Shown: piece by piece, positions 19,740 to 31,888 of the stretch
Numbering within the stretch: position 1 is the stretch's first letter
Layout of the letters: each line of letters opens with the position of its first letter
Source of the DNA: Arachis hypogaea
Taxonomy: Eukaryota > Streptophyta > Magnoliopsida > Fabales > Fabaceae
Reading direction: 5' to 3'
Length of the DNA stretch: 64,000 bases
Assembly: GCF_003086295.3 (NCBI RefSeq)
Contig: NC_092051.1
Coordinates: 78,748,445 to 78,812,444, forward strand
Notes under the pieces: model-generated
Told to the model about the DNA's origin: nothing
The model's database searches: none
The model's input: only the letters and a program-made list of their open reading frames with translations
Translations under genes and position numbers: made by a program

Positions 19740-19987
19740 TGATGACATGTCACCATGTCATGTTTTTCTATGCTTTTTCATTTGTTTTCAATAGGTTTTA
19801 TGCACTTTCTTTAGCCATAAGCAAGCCAATTGGGTAGATTTTCATGTTTCCTTTGATTTAATGTGATGACATGTCACCATGTCATGTTTTTCTATGCTTT
19901 TTCATTTGTTTTCAATAGGTTTTATGCACTTTCTTGAGCCCTAAGCAAGCCAATTGGGTAGATTTTCATGTTTCCTTTGATTTAATC
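19740..19987 (+). repeat. 124-bp tandem duplication at the start of the D1 LTR
   Basis: The first 124 bases of the LTR (beginning TGATGACATGTCACC) are repeated immediately from 19864, with a few substitutions. The word TGACATG-TCAC-CATGTCA at the start of each copy is a seven-base-pair hairpin. Confidence 0.85.
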
Positions 19988-20540
19988 AACCATGTGTGAA
20001 TTCATGCTATTTCATGAGGTTTTATGCTATAATTATCACATATTATGAAAGAATGAATATCTCATGATTTTGAGCATAGCTTTGATGTGTTTGGTTGATT
20101 AATGATAGGTGAAGAAAGCTTGGAGAAAGGTTGAAGCAAGAAGGAATGGCTAGGAGTAAAGAGAGGACAATGGAATAAGTGAAAATGAACCAGGAAGCAA
20201 AAAGTTGGACCAAAAGTTAGCCTCAAACTTTTGCACAAACTTTTGGGTGAAAAGTTAGCCCCAACGTTAGCCCCTAACTTTTGGGCTAACGTTGGCACAT
20301 GAAAGTTACTCCCTGGGCACCAAAAGTTTGCGCCAACGTTAGCCCCTAACTTTGTGGCTAACGTTGGCATGAGAAAAACACCCCCTGGCCACCAAAAGTT
20401 TGCGCCAACGTTAGCCTCTAACTTTTGGGCTAACGTTGGCACATGAACAATACAAAGGGGGAGCAAAAGTTTGCGCCAACGTTAGCCCCTAACTTTTGGG
20501 CTAACGTTGGCGCCATAAGTGTGCAAAGGGTATACTTCCA

Positions 20541-21045
20541 ACAAGAATAACTTGAGCTACAGAGCTCCAAATGAGGTGATTCAAAAAGCAATAGAAAGTA
20601 GGAATCGAGAGCTTTCCAAGCATATATGGCACTGCATGGTGGACACTAAAATTGAGGGAGAAAACTGCCCCGCAATGTGCATAAACGAACATGGTGGCAA
20701 CCTGCAGTGAGGCCAACTGACCTCTGCACCTTCAACGGAGTATAACTCGAGCTGTAGAGCTCCAATTGATGCGCTCCCAACGGAATTGGAAAGTAGACAT
20801 CCAGGGCTTTCCAACAATGTATAATAGTATGGGGTGAACAATACGTTTGAGCCTCCAGAACAGGCGTTTTCGCCAACGTTTGTGGCAAACTTTACCTCAA
20901 ACGCTGCACACCAAAGCCAGCAACCATGCCCTCTTCAAATGATCATAACTTGAGTTGTAGATGTCCAATTGAAGTGATTCCAAGTGGGTTAGAAAGCTGA
21001 CATTTAGAGCTTTCCAACCATATATGATAGTCTATATTGGGCATA
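20541..21045 (+). repeat. Three diverged copies of an LTR module (about 100 bases each)
   Basis: Copies near 20541-20635, 20730-20830 and 20938-21045 share the pattern ATAACTTGAGYT-TAGA, CCAATTGA, GGAAAGTAGACAT and GAGCTTTCCA. The same three occur in the LTR before D2 (about 45130-45640), one in the truncated LTR (about 50763-50870) and one in the element A LTR (7583-7690). Probably a promoter-region module exchanged between families. Confidence 0.75.
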
Positions 21046-22210
21046 AAATTGGCAACATGACAAGAGGACAAAGTTGGCGCCATAAATGTGCATAAGGGAG
21101 GCCAATGTTGGAGCAAAAGTTAGACCCCTAACTTTTGCACCAACGTGGGTATCAGCAAAACATGGGGGCTGATATGAAAAGTTGGACCAAAAGTTTGCCT
21201 CAAACTTTTGGTCAAACTTTTACTCAAGCTTTTGCAAATTCAAACCCGGTTCACTTCGGTTCCTCCTCAAACTCCAAGAGCAATCAACCAAGGCCTCTAT
21301 CAACCCAATTCCATCAAGAGCAAGGGCCCATGATCATCACTCAAAGGCACAAGAAATAGATAAAATAGGAATTTCATTTAATTGTAATTTGTTTTTAATT
21401 TCATTTTCATTTCCATTTTGTAAAGCCTATATAAGGCATCATTTTCATATTTGTGAGGAGGCTGGCTCCATTAGGGAGCACGAGGATTCGAGAGCTCTCT
21501 TTAATTTTCTTTTCTTTGTTTTTGAGTCTTGGGTGGAGAATTGAAGGTGTTCTGTTTCATTCTCCCTCTGAGATTTCTCTCTGCTTTCTTTACTGCTTAA
21601 TTGAATCGAAGTTTCTGTTAATTGCTCTTCATCTACTTTCTCTGCAATTTACATTTCCTTTGCAATTGTTCTTGTTGGATCTAGGAAGGCATTGAGATCT
21701 AGACTTGGTTATCTAGTCTCTTGGGTCCTGAGATCTTAATTCCAATTTTACATTCTCTGTTTATTGCTTTTCATGTTTATTTACATTTCTGTTTTGGTTC
21801 CGAATCAATCAAATCCATCTTTTACTTCTCTGCTTGTTGCAATTTAACTTTTCCTTGTTTAATTTCTACAAATCCAATTCCCAATTCCCTTTACATTTAA
21901 TGCAATTTATATTTCTTGTCATTTAAGATTCTTGAAATTTTAATTTTTTGCTCTTTAAGTTTCTTGCCAATTTACATTCTGCAACTTTAAATTCATTGTC
22001 ATTTACTTTCTGTTGGCTACAATTTCACACAATCACTAAATTCAGCTTGACTAAACTAATCACCACTAAAATTGCTTGATCCATCAATCCCTGTGGATCG
22101 ACCTCACTCCCGTGAGTTATTATTACTTGATGCAACACGGTGCACTTGCCGGTTAGATTTGTGTGTTTTGGGAGAAATTCATTTTTCCACCAAAATACTC
22201 ATCAAGTTTT

Positions 22211-22225
22211 TGGCCCGTGCCGGGA
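22211..22225 (+). other. Degenerate tRNA-Asp PBS of D1
   Basis: TGGCCCGTGCCGGGA lacks three single bases of the 18-base PBS found intact before D2. The surrounding 200 bases show several other one-base deletions. If real, this copy can no longer prime. Confidence 0.75.
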
Positions 22226-22401
22226 TTGATTAGATCAACAATGATTATGTGGGTGAGAAGTCTAGATCAAGCATTTTCTTTATTTTTGTTTTCTGTTTCA
22301 AAGTGAAACCAAGGTGTTTGAGTTTTTGCCTCACTAAGAAATTCTCATCTCTGATATGAGTAATTTTAATTTTTCTTGGTTGTGTGTTTTACAAAACTCA
22401 A

Positions 22402-23472
22402 ATGGAGTTCAACTCATCTTATGATCAAACAAATTCTATGGGATATCACCCACCATCACCAATCTCTAATGATGGATGGGAATATCACTAAGAAACTTCA
22501 AATTCTGGGCTCTCCAATTCATGGAGCCATGCTTCAGAACCACAAGATGAGAAAGAAAATCATATGGGATATTTCCCTCCACCACAAAATGATGCAAGTC
22601 ATGATTCTAATGGTGGCTGGGAAGGGAATTCTAATGCTCCATATGATATTCATCCGAAGATATCATCACTTGACCACGCTTCAACAGAAAGCCTCTATCA
22701 AAACTCACCAACCACACAAACTTCCATGAACCAAAGCCTCTCAAAGATTGAGTCCATGCTCAAAAGATTTGCGGAGGAGGAAGATAAATACCATAAAGAA
22801 CTAGAAAACTCCCTCAAAAACATGGAAGTGATGGTAGGCCAATTGTTGAATGCAAGGAAGGAGAAAGTGGAAAAACAAGAATGCAAGGTCCTTGTGTCAA
22901 GTGAAATTACAAAAAAAGAAGAGGTGGTGAAAGTAGTGGAACCTGAAACTGCTCTTGAGGTGATAAAGGAACATGAACATTCACAACCCTCACAAGCTTC
23001 CTTGGACCAAAACGCCTCAACATTTGAATCCATGATTGAAAGGTATGAAGAGGAGATGAAGAAAGATTGGGAAGATCAACAAACCTCCTCCATAAAAGAG
23101 CTATTAAAACAAATGTTGAGTGTAAAAGAGGAAGTGGAGGAGCAAGAAAGTGAAGAAGTCATTCCAACTTCAAGTGAGGCAGAGAAGTACATGAAGGAGG
23201 AGTTCATGGAACCATCAGTTCAAAAGGCTCTGGATGAATACAAAACTCCAATAATCACACAGCAACCAAGACTTGGATTCAAAGAAGTGAAGGCAACTAA
23301 CAAGAGCACCAATCCTGTCCCTGATCCAGCAAGCAAGATCAATCAAGCCATTTGCAAAAGGAAGCTTGCTGAGGAAAGGCCAAGGCAAAGGGCACTAGCT
23401 GAAACTTCTCCTCCTTTGAAGTCATTCCTCTTAACAAATTGGAAGAAGAGGAAGAAAGTAAAGAACAGGTAG
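22402..23472 (+). pseudogene. D1 coiled-coil protein of unknown function, one early stop
   Basis: ATG 22402 begins MEFNSSYDQTNSMGY. The frame has one stop, TAA 22489-22491 (Gln in D2), and then runs to 23472. The N-terminal part has aromatic/Asn/Pro-rich repeats (MGYHPPSP, MGYFPPPQN, NGGWE). From about residue 115 on it is Glu/Lys-rich with two similar modules, ESMLKRFAEEEDKYHKELE and ESMIERYEEEMKKDWEDQ, likely coiled coils. The C-terminus is strongly basic (NWKKRKKVKNR), like a nuclear or RNA-binding tail. It has no protease, RT or integrase motif. Compared with D2 it lacks a segment of about 50 residues in the middle. I do not recognise the family; by position it could be a diverged gag. 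Confidence 0.65.
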
Positions 23473-24142
23473 ACAGTAGGTACATTTCTTCTCCTTGCTT
23501 TGTTTAAATTTCATAATTCATATATCAATTCTAATTTGGTGTTCCCTGAACAACTGTTTCCATCTTCATGGATGATTGCATCAATTTTACATGAAGTGAC
23601 ACACCAAGACTAGTGGGTGCACCATCTGGCTCGTTGCCTACCTAATTTTGTTTTCTCTTTGTTTCATTTAATCACTTGTTTTTAATGCTTTCCTTCATTA
23701 ACTGTTTTTGTTAATACATCACCAAGACATTCTTATTCATAACAGACTCTTTATTTGGTGATTGTATTTAACATATAAATCAGTTTCTTTGTTTAGTTTT
23801 AGTTCAAATAAATTGACATATGGTTGCATTCTAAGTTTGGTGTTGCTATGCAACAAAATTTGGTTGCCAATTCTTACAGATACTTGCATTAATTCAAAAT
23901 GAAAGTGTCACACTAAGTTTTGGTGTGCCACTTATATCTTTATGCAATGTATCATGCACACCTTCTTATCTATTGCAATCATAATGTCTCTGTCTCTTAT
24001 GCCTTGATTACTATCTTTAGTTTTGCTTGCTTGAACACATTACTACTAACATTTCATTGTGTGAGACATTCATGATTCATCTTAGCCCCATAGCCATTGT
24101 TCTAATTGTTGCTTGAGGATGAGCAAGCATCCGAGTTTGGCA
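23473..24142 (+). other. D1 3' noncoding region, cut by the gap
   Basis: No gene seen. AAGTTTGGTGTT occurs near 23833 and variants near 23533 and 23922. At 24110-24140 is a variant of the pre-LTR module (TTGCTTGAGGATGAGCAAGC then GAGTTTGGCA). The sequence is then lost in N. Confidence 0.65.
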
Positions 24143-25142
24143 NNNNNNNNNNNNNNNNNNNNNNNNNNNNNNNNNNNNNNNNNNNNNNNNNNNNNNNNNN
24201 NNNNNNNNNNNNNNNNNNNNNNNNNNNNNNNNNNNNNNNNNNNNNNNNNNNNNNNNNNNNNNNNNNNNNNNNNNNNNNNNNNNNNNNNNNNNNNNNNNNN
24301 NNNNNNNNNNNNNNNNNNNNNNNNNNNNNNNNNNNNNNNNNNNNNNNNNNNNNNNNNNNNNNNNNNNNNNNNNNNNNNNNNNNNNNNNNNNNNNNNNNNN
24401 NNNNNNNNNNNNNNNNNNNNNNNNNNNNNNNNNNNNNNNNNNNNNNNNNNNNNNNNNNNNNNNNNNNNNNNNNNNNNNNNNNNNNNNNNNNNNNNNNNNN
24501 NNNNNNNNNNNNNNNNNNNNNNNNNNNNNNNNNNNNNNNNNNNNNNNNNNNNNNNNNNNNNNNNNNNNNNNNNNNNNNNNNNNNNNNNNNNNNNNNNNNN
24601 NNNNNNNNNNNNNNNNNNNNNNNNNNNNNNNNNNNNNNNNNNNNNNNNNNNNNNNNNNNNNNNNNNNNNNNNNNNNNNNNNNNNNNNNNNNNNNNNNNNN
24701 NNNNNNNNNNNNNNNNNNNNNNNNNNNNNNNNNNNNNNNNNNNNNNNNNNNNNNNNNNNNNNNNNNNNNNNNNNNNNNNNNNNNNNNNNNNNNNNNNNNN
24801 NNNNNNNNNNNNNNNNNNNNNNNNNNNNNNNNNNNNNNNNNNNNNNNNNNNNNNNNNNNNNNNNNNNNNNNNNNNNNNNNNNNNNNNNNNNNNNNNNNNN
24901 NNNNNNNNNNNNNNNNNNNNNNNNNNNNNNNNNNNNNNNNNNNNNNNNNNNNNNNNNNNNNNNNNNNNNNNNNNNNNNNNNNNNNNNNNNNNNNNNNNNN
25001 NNNNNNNNNNNNNNNNNNNNNNNNNNNNNNNNNNNNNNNNNNNNNNNNNNNNNNNNNNNNNNNNNNNNNNNNNNNNNNNNNNNNNNNNNNNNNNNNNNNN
25101 NNNNNNNNNNNNNNNNNNNNNNNNNNNNNNNNNNNNNNNNNN
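24143..25142. other. Assembly gap, exactly 1000 N
   Basis: 1000 consecutive N. The round number suggests a placeholder of unknown true length. Sequence on either side does not continue one element: D1 3' noncoding region on the left, a different 3' noncoding region on the right. At least one LTR or element end may be missing. Confidence 0.98.
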
Positions 25143-25469
25143 CTTATCTAAAGAGCCGCTTTGAGACATGACACTTAGAGTCGAGGCCAAAGCACTGAAA
25201 CTATAAGCTGCTTCAAGGTGACTACATATAAAGAGATCTCCATGATACCATTTGGATGAAAATCCTATGACCTAAGACTCCCAATATGTGAGGACTAGTG
25301 AGCACTGAAGCCCTTGCAAGAGCACATGATTTAGAGTTCACCCCACTGTACCTGATCACTTCACTCACTGGACTTTACAAGTCATTCTTCAATCCATCTT
25401 AATTGAAAGAACCTTGGAGCATAAATTTATTTCTTGCTTGAGGACAAGCAAGCTTTAAGTTTGGTGTTG
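25143..25469 (+). other. 3' noncoding end of an unidentified element right of the gap
   Basis: No gene seen. The stretch differs from the C and D 3' regions in most of its length but ends with the common hairpin CTTGCTT-GAGGAC-AAGCAAG and AAGTTTGGTGTTG directly before the LTR. It is probably the tail of another member of this superfamily. Confidence 0.6.
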
Positions 25470-27363
25470 TGATGACAAGTCATCTTAGCCTATTTTAACT
25501 AGTCTTTTTCTTTTGTTTTCATTAGAATTATGCACTTTCTTGAACTACAAGCAAGCCAATTAGGTAGATTTTCATGTTTCCTTTGATTTAATCAACCATG
25601 TATGAATTCATGCTATTTCATGAGGTTTTATACTATAATTATCACATATTATGAAAGAATGAATATCTCATGATTTTAAGCATAGCTTTGATGTGTTTGG
25701 TTGATTAATGATAGGTGAAGAAAGCTTGGAGAAAGGTTGAAGCAAGAAGGAATAGCTAGGAGTAAAGAGAAGACAATGGAATAAGTGAAATTGAACCAGG
25801 AAGCAAAAAGCTGGACCTAAAGTTAGCTTCAAACTTTTGCACAAACTTTTGGGTGAAAAGTTAGCCCCAACGTTATCCCCTAACTTTTGGGCTAACGTTG
25901 GAACTTGAAAATCACTCCCTGGGTACCAAAAGTTTGCGCCAACGTTAGCCCCTAACTTTGAGGCTAATGTTGGCACATGAAAATCACCCCTGGGCACCAA
26001 AAGTTTGCGCCAACGTTAGCCCCTAACTTTGAGGCTAACGTTGGCATGAAGAAAACCTCCCTGCGCACCAAAAGTTTGCGCCAACGTTAGCCCCTAACTT
26101 GGTGGCTAACGTTGGCACATGATAATCACAAGGAGAGGAGCAAAAGTTTGCGCCAACGTTAGCCCCTAACTTGGTGGCTAACGTTGGCGCCACAAGTGCA
26201 CAAGGTAAGGCCAACGTTGGGGCCAAAGTTAGACCCCTAACTTTGGCACCAACGTTGGTATCAGCTGGATATGGGTGCTGATATGAAAAGTTTGGGCAAA
26301 AGTTAGCCCCTAACTTTTGCTCAAACTTTTGGTCCAACTTTTGCAAAACTCCAACCCGGTTCAATTGGTTCACTTTGGTTCTTCTCCAAACTTCAAGAGC
26401 AATCAACCAAGGCCTCTTTCAACCCAATTCCACCAAGAGCAAAGGCCCAACTCAAGGCTTGAAGATCATTGGAAGAAAGTGTATAAATAGGACAGAATTC
26501 AAGTTTTTCGGGGAGCTTTCTTTTGGGAATTTTCATAATAGTTTTCGGAGAGCTTTGGATATTGAGTGATCTTTAATTTCTTTATCTTGGTGAAGGAGAA
26601 TTCACTTCTCTTCCTCTCAGTTTTATTGCTTTCAATTTCTATTACAATTGTCTTGGATCTTGGGTTGAAGAATTGAAGAAATTTTGTTTCAATATCATCC
26701 TTGGATCTCTCTGTTTATTTACTGCTTAATTGAATTTCAGTTTGGGTTAATTGTTCTTCATCTATTTTCTTTGCAATTTACTTTTCCCTTGCAATTGTTC
26801 TTGTTGGATCAAGAAAGGTAGTGAGATCTAGACCTGGTTTTCTAGTCTCTGGACCCCTGAGATCTGAAATTCCAATTTACATTCTGTTTACTGTTTTCAT
26901 GTTCATTTACTTTTCTGCTTCAAGATCCAATCTAACCCAAACCTTCTTCTACTTCTCTGCTTGATGCAATTTACTTTTCCTTGTTTAAATTCTGCAAATC
27001 CAATCCCCAATTCCCTTTACAATTCCAGCCGTTTACATGTCTTGCACTTTAAGATTCCGTAATTTACATTTCTTGCATTCTAAGTTTCTGCTATTTATTT
27101 TCTTATTCTTTAAGATTCAGCACTTTAATTCCCTGTTCTCTTTACTTCCATGCAATTTAATTTCTGCAAATCACAAAACACTCAACCAAATCGTGATTCG
27201 CTTGACTAAATTAACCACTAAGCTAAAATTGCTCAATCCTTCAATCCCTGTGGGATCGACCTCACTCCCGTGAGTTTTTATTACTTGATACGACCCGGTA
27301 CACTTGCCGGTTAGATTTGTGTGTTTTGGGAGAAATTCATTGTTTCACCAAAATTACTCATCA
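25470..27363 (+). repeat. LTR before C2 (1894 bp)
   Basis: TGATGACAAGTCATC to ACTCATCA; TATA box 26482-26489. The same palindrome array type and AT-rich 3' half as the C1 LTRs. Confidence 0.9.
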
Positions 27364-27369
27364 AGTTTT

Positions 27370-27387
27370 TGGCGCCGTTGCCGGGGA
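27370..27387 (+). other. tRNA-Asp PBS of C2
   Basis: Exact 18-base complement of the tRNA-Asp 3' end, 6 bases after the LTR. Confidence 0.9.
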
Positions 27388-27557
27388 TTGATTAGATTGA
27401 CAATGATTAAGTGAGGTGGTGATCTAGATCAAGCACTTTTTCTTTAATTTTGATTAACCCACTAAGTGTTTGATTTTTTGCTTAAACTAACTAACACTTC
27501 AATCTAGCAGTAGATTGAAGTGTCACTGGTTTTGTGCATTTCTCATGCTCTGCTTGT

Positions 27558-30422
27558 ATGTCAGGTACAAGAAGAACCACACCCAATTTTCATGAACAAG
27601 ACGAAAGAACTCTCAGGAGGTTAAGAAGAGCTGAAAGAGGGAAAAACATTGTTGGAGAAGAGGAATCAGACGAAGAATTCCAAGAGATGGAGGAACATTC
27701 AACCAATCCACCAGGTGGAGCAGACAACAACAATGACAACCCACCCCAGAAGAGAGTTTTGGCTTCCTATACCTTTGCAAATCCTAGACATTGTGGGAGC
27801 AGCATCTTGGCTCCAAATGTCAATGCTAACAATTTTGAACTCAAGCCACAACTCATCACTTTGGTTCAGAACAATTGCTCTTTTGGTGGAGGACCACTTG
27901 AAGACCCACACCAACATTTGTCCACTTTCTTGAGGATATGCAACACTGTCAAAACTAATGGAGTGCCTCCTGACAGTTACAAACTGATGCTATTCCCATT
28001 TTCTCTCAGGGACAAGGCCACTCAATGGTTGGAATCTTTTTCAAGGGACAGCATCAATAACTGGGACGATTTGGTAACCAAGTTTCTTGCCAAGTTTTAC
28101 CCACCTCAGAGGATTATAAGGTTGAAGGCTGAGGTACAAACATTTACACAAATGGAGGCTGAACCCATCTATGAGGCATGGGAGAGGTACAAGGCTCTAC
28201 TCAGGAAATGTCCCCCTGCCATGTTTAATGAGTGGGAGAAGCTGCAGAACTTCTATGAAGGCTTAACACTGAAATCCCAGGAAGCTTTGGATCATTCAGC
28301 TGGAGGCTCCTTGCAACTCATGAAAACTGCAGAGGAGGCTCAAGAACTCATTGATATGGTGGCCAACAACCAATATTTCTTTGCTCATCAAAGAGGCCGC
28401 CAACCATCACAAAGGAGAGGAGTAATGGAACTAGAAGGAGTGGATTCAATCCTGGCTCAAAACAAATTAATGCAGCAGCAAATTCAACAACAATTTGAGC
28501 AAATGACCAAGAAGATTGATGGCCTCCAAGTTGCAGCAGTTAACACCAGCCAACCATCAGCCACATGGGGGCAAAATGAAGAAATCCAAGAGGAGCAACA
28601 GCAGGAACAAGTCCAGTACATGCATTCAAGCCCAAATGAATTCTATGGTGATACCTACAACCCCTCATGGAAAAATCACCCCAACCTCAGATGGGGAGAC
28701 ACCCACAACCAAAACCATCAACCATGGCAGAGGAATTCAAACCAAAATAGCCAAAGAAACAACCAAAACTACAACCAGCAGCAGACTAACCAAAACACAT
28801 ACAGAAAACCTCAAAACAACTACCCTAATCTCAATCAGTACCAATCCAAAAACCATTCCACCAACCAAAATGTTTACCACCCACAACCCACACCTCGCAA
28901 CCCACCACAAGCACTACCTGAACCTCAAAGACTCACCAACTTAGAGACCTTGATAGAAAAAATGATGAAGCACCAGGAAATAACAAACAAAAACCATGAA
29001 GCATCATTAAAGAGCCTAGAAAGGCAGATTGGGCAACTCTCCAAGCAAGTATCTGTTGAGAGACCTTAAAACTCACTGCCCAGTGACACAATCCCAAATC
29101 CCAAGGAAGAGTGCAAGGCAATACAATTAAGGAGTGGGAGAACATTGATAAGCAACAATAACACTACAAAGAAACAAGCAGAGAGCATCAAAGAACCAAC
29201 AGAGGATGAGAAGCAAGCAAAGGACGATGAAGCTAAGGAGCAAGTTGTGATGCCAAACAAAAGCACTGAGAAACTTAAAGAGAAGGACAACCAGCCACAT
29301 AGCTCAAAGAAAGTGGCTCAGGGACAGCAGCAAATAGGAAAGAGCATCACACCTCCACTGCCATATCCCCAGAGGTTCAACAAAGAGGTTAAAGACCAGC
29401 ATTTTCACAAGTTCCTTGAGATTTTTAAGAAGCTGGAAATCAATATTCCTTTGGCTGAAGCACTTGAGCAAATGCCTCTGTATGCCAAATTCTTGAAGGA
29501 GCTTGTCAACAAGAAAAGAAGCTGGGATGAGAAAGAAACCATAATGATTACTGAGGAATGCAGGGCCTTGATTCAAAAGGGGCTTCCTCCCAAGCTTGAG
29601 GACCCAGGGAGCTTCCTGTTGCCTTGCACCATTGGGGAATTGACCATCACTAAAGCAATGTGCGATCTCGGAGCAAGTATTAACTTAATACCATCCTCCC
29701 TGGTGAAAAAGCTGCATATAGAGGAGGTCAAACCAGTACAAATGTCTCTGGAGCTGGTAGATAAGTCAATGGTATACCCCAGGGGTGTAATTGAAAATCT
29801 TTTGGTCAAGGTGGACTGTTTTATATACCCTGCTGATTTTGTGGTTCTAGAATCAAACGATGATGATGGTGACTCTGTTATACTGGGAAGGCCATTCTTG
29901 GCCACTGCTAGAGCTATCATAGACGTAGAGGAAGGGGAATTAACTCTTAGGATGCATGACCAGAGTGTCACTCTGAAGGTATTACCAGAGGCACAATTTA
30001 GCAAGGAGAATAAAGACTATATGAAAAATGACCAGGAAGGTCACAGCAACATCTCAATGCTAAGGATTGTGCAGACTGATGAAGAAGCCCAAGAGGATAT
30101 TAGAATATTAGCCACTGAAAAGAGAGGTCCCCAAGGAAAGCCTACGGCCAGAAAAGAAAGATCAACAAAAGGAAAGATGAAACGCAGAAACAAAGCAAAA
30201 AGGGGTTGGAAGAACAGAAAGATTCCAACAGAGGGGCTTTCCAAAGGTGACAAAGTGCAACTGATATATCAACAGCTGGTGGCAAATCAACAAACCGAGG
30301 ACTACTACACTGTCAGCAACATACTCTCATTAGAGCATGCTGAAATTGAACACCAGAGAACAAAGAAGAGGATCATTGTCAGAGGAGACAAATTGAGGCC
30401 CTAGAAGCACCAACCACCATAA
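27558..30422 (+). pseudogene. C2 gag-protease polyprotein (beta type), two stops
   Basis: ATG 27558 (MSGTRRTTPNF). One frame runs throughout, with TAA 29067-29069 (Ser codon in the other copies) and TAG 30402-30404 (Tyr codon in other beta copies), the latter five codons before the natural TAA 30420-30422. Gag domain, Gln/Asn-rich region and coiled coil are as in C1. The retropepsin active site is intact (C-D-L-G-A-S) with ILGRPFLATARAII. The beta linker (VQTDEEAQEDIRI, GPQGKPTARKER) differs completely from the alpha linker, but the tail GDKVQL ... VRGDKL is shared. The first stop separates gag from protease, so only gag of about 503 residues would be made. Confidence 0.85.
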
Positions 30423-31888
30423 AAGAAAGCCTCAATGTCAAGCTAGTGACAATAAAAGAGCGCTTGTTGGGAGGCAACCCAACCGGAGGTAGTTTTCTTT
30501 TCATAACTTTTTCAATAAGAGTGTTGGATAACTGCTATGTATTGCAAGAAGCTAAGTTTGGTGTTGCACACCAAAAACAATCGAAGGGAGAATGCAGGAT
30601 GCTAAGTTTGGTGTTCCACCAAAACTTCATTTAAAATTACATTCTAACTTCCTGCACTTTGCTAGTTCCAAGCAATCAAACAGATTATTCAAACAACTTA
30701 ACTGTTTTTGTTTAGTCTCAATTTTATAACATTTAGCAAGGACACAAAAGTTTGCCCAGAGTTAACCTGTTGAATCAGAAGAAGTAGCAAGGAATTAAGT
30801 CTGGGAGTTAACCACCAATTGAAGATACTATGCATCAAGACTCAAAAAGGGGCACAGCAGAAAGAAGAAAAAAAGAAATGCAAACCAATAGGTTGTATCT
30901 ATACTTAACCTTTGCTGTTGAGAAATATTTTTGATTGATGTCTTGTTAAAGTGTTCATTTAGTTCAAATAGATTCAAATTTCTTTTAAAATAAGTAAGCT
31001 AGTTTATGTGTGTGCTTGTGTGTTTACTTTCACTTGACAAGAAGCATGTTTTGTCCCCTGCATCTTTAAGCTCAATAAAAGAAATGTTTGAATGTGAAGC
31101 AAGATAGTCTCTGTTAGATAGAAGTAGAATAAAAGTAAATGGTGGTATGTGTGTGGTTGTATAATAGCTCACTTTTAGTGAATAAAGAGCTAGGATATCT
31201 CATTCTAAGTAAAGAGTGGCCTACTGTCTATGAATCTCAATTAAATAAAAAAAAAATTCGTTGGTTAGAAAGAAAAACAAAAAGAAAGAAAGAAAAGAGA
31301 TAGCCAAAAAGTGGCAGAAGAAAAGGAAACAAGAAGAAACAAAGCAGGACACCAATAGCTTGAACTTTAAAATATATGCCTGTGGTGTCTTTGTACTAGG
31401 ATCTGCTTGGATTAGTAAGCTCTTAGGAGTGCATCAACACTCGGTGACTTGGGTTAACTAATCCGGGATCATCAGCTGAAAGTCCACTATCAAGAGCAAC
31501 CTAACTACAAGGCATTTAGTAACCCAAAGAGGTGCTGGGCATCAATGTTTTAAGAAGGAATGAGAGCCAAGTGTCTATGGTGAATAATGTGTCAAGTACA
31601 AAGAAAAGGAAATGAACTTGCTACACATGACACTCAAATAAAGCTTATAAACAAAGTAATAGCCAAGGATAAAGGAATAATGAGAGGTCATAGCAGTATG
31701 TTACTTGAAGCTTGAAGGAGACTTTCTAGGCCTAGGAGTCAATAAGAAGTGAGTATTTACATATCCACACAAAATCCCATGAACTATCAATAATACTCTG
31801 CTAGCATGAACATCCTCTTCCATTTCATTCTTTCTTCTCAATAAATCTTTTCTTGCTTGGGGACAAGCAAGCTTTAAGTTTGGTGTTG
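30423..31888 (+). other. C2 3' noncoding region (beta type)
   Basis: No gene supported. Two AAGTTTGGTGTT hairpins (near 30553 and 30604; TTTGGTGT-TGC-ACACCAAA and TTTGGTG-TTC-CACCAAA), an A/G-rich tract near 31250-31350, a block around 31380-31500 shared with alpha copies, and the pre-LTR hairpin with AAGTTTGGTGTT at the end. Confidence 0.7.
30466..30483 (+). other. Conserved post-stop hairpin, C2
   Basis: GTTGGG-AGGCAA-CCCAAC, 43 nt after the natural stop. Confidence 0.75.

Larger units (their letters stand above)
19740..22204 (+). repeat. 5' LTR of element D1 (2465 bp)
   Basis: Begins TGATGACATGTCACC and ends ACTCATCA. The first 800 bases resemble C LTRs, including GCCAACGTTAGCC palindromes. 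The middle (20520-21060) contains three diverged copies of a module not present in C LTRs. Then come a TATA-like TATATAAG (21428-21435) and a D-specific 3' third. Confidence 0.82.

Noticed and set aside
24102..25190. Long frames across the N gap
   Set aside because: They consist almost entirely of unknown bases and are not evidence of genes.
30446..30634. Small frame beginning TIKERLLGGNPTGG after the C2/C4/C6 stop
   Set aside because: It overlies the conserved hairpin, has no ATG start (GTG or ACA only) and is not kept in alpha copies; the RNA hairpin explains the conservation better.
31261..31461. Frame ending YACGVFVLGSAWISKLLGVHQHSVTWVN in the 3' region of C elements
   Set aside because: Conserved only as part of a nearly identical noncoding block, with A/G-tract length changes that alter its start; no domain recognised. 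It could be a relic but is not supported as a gene.
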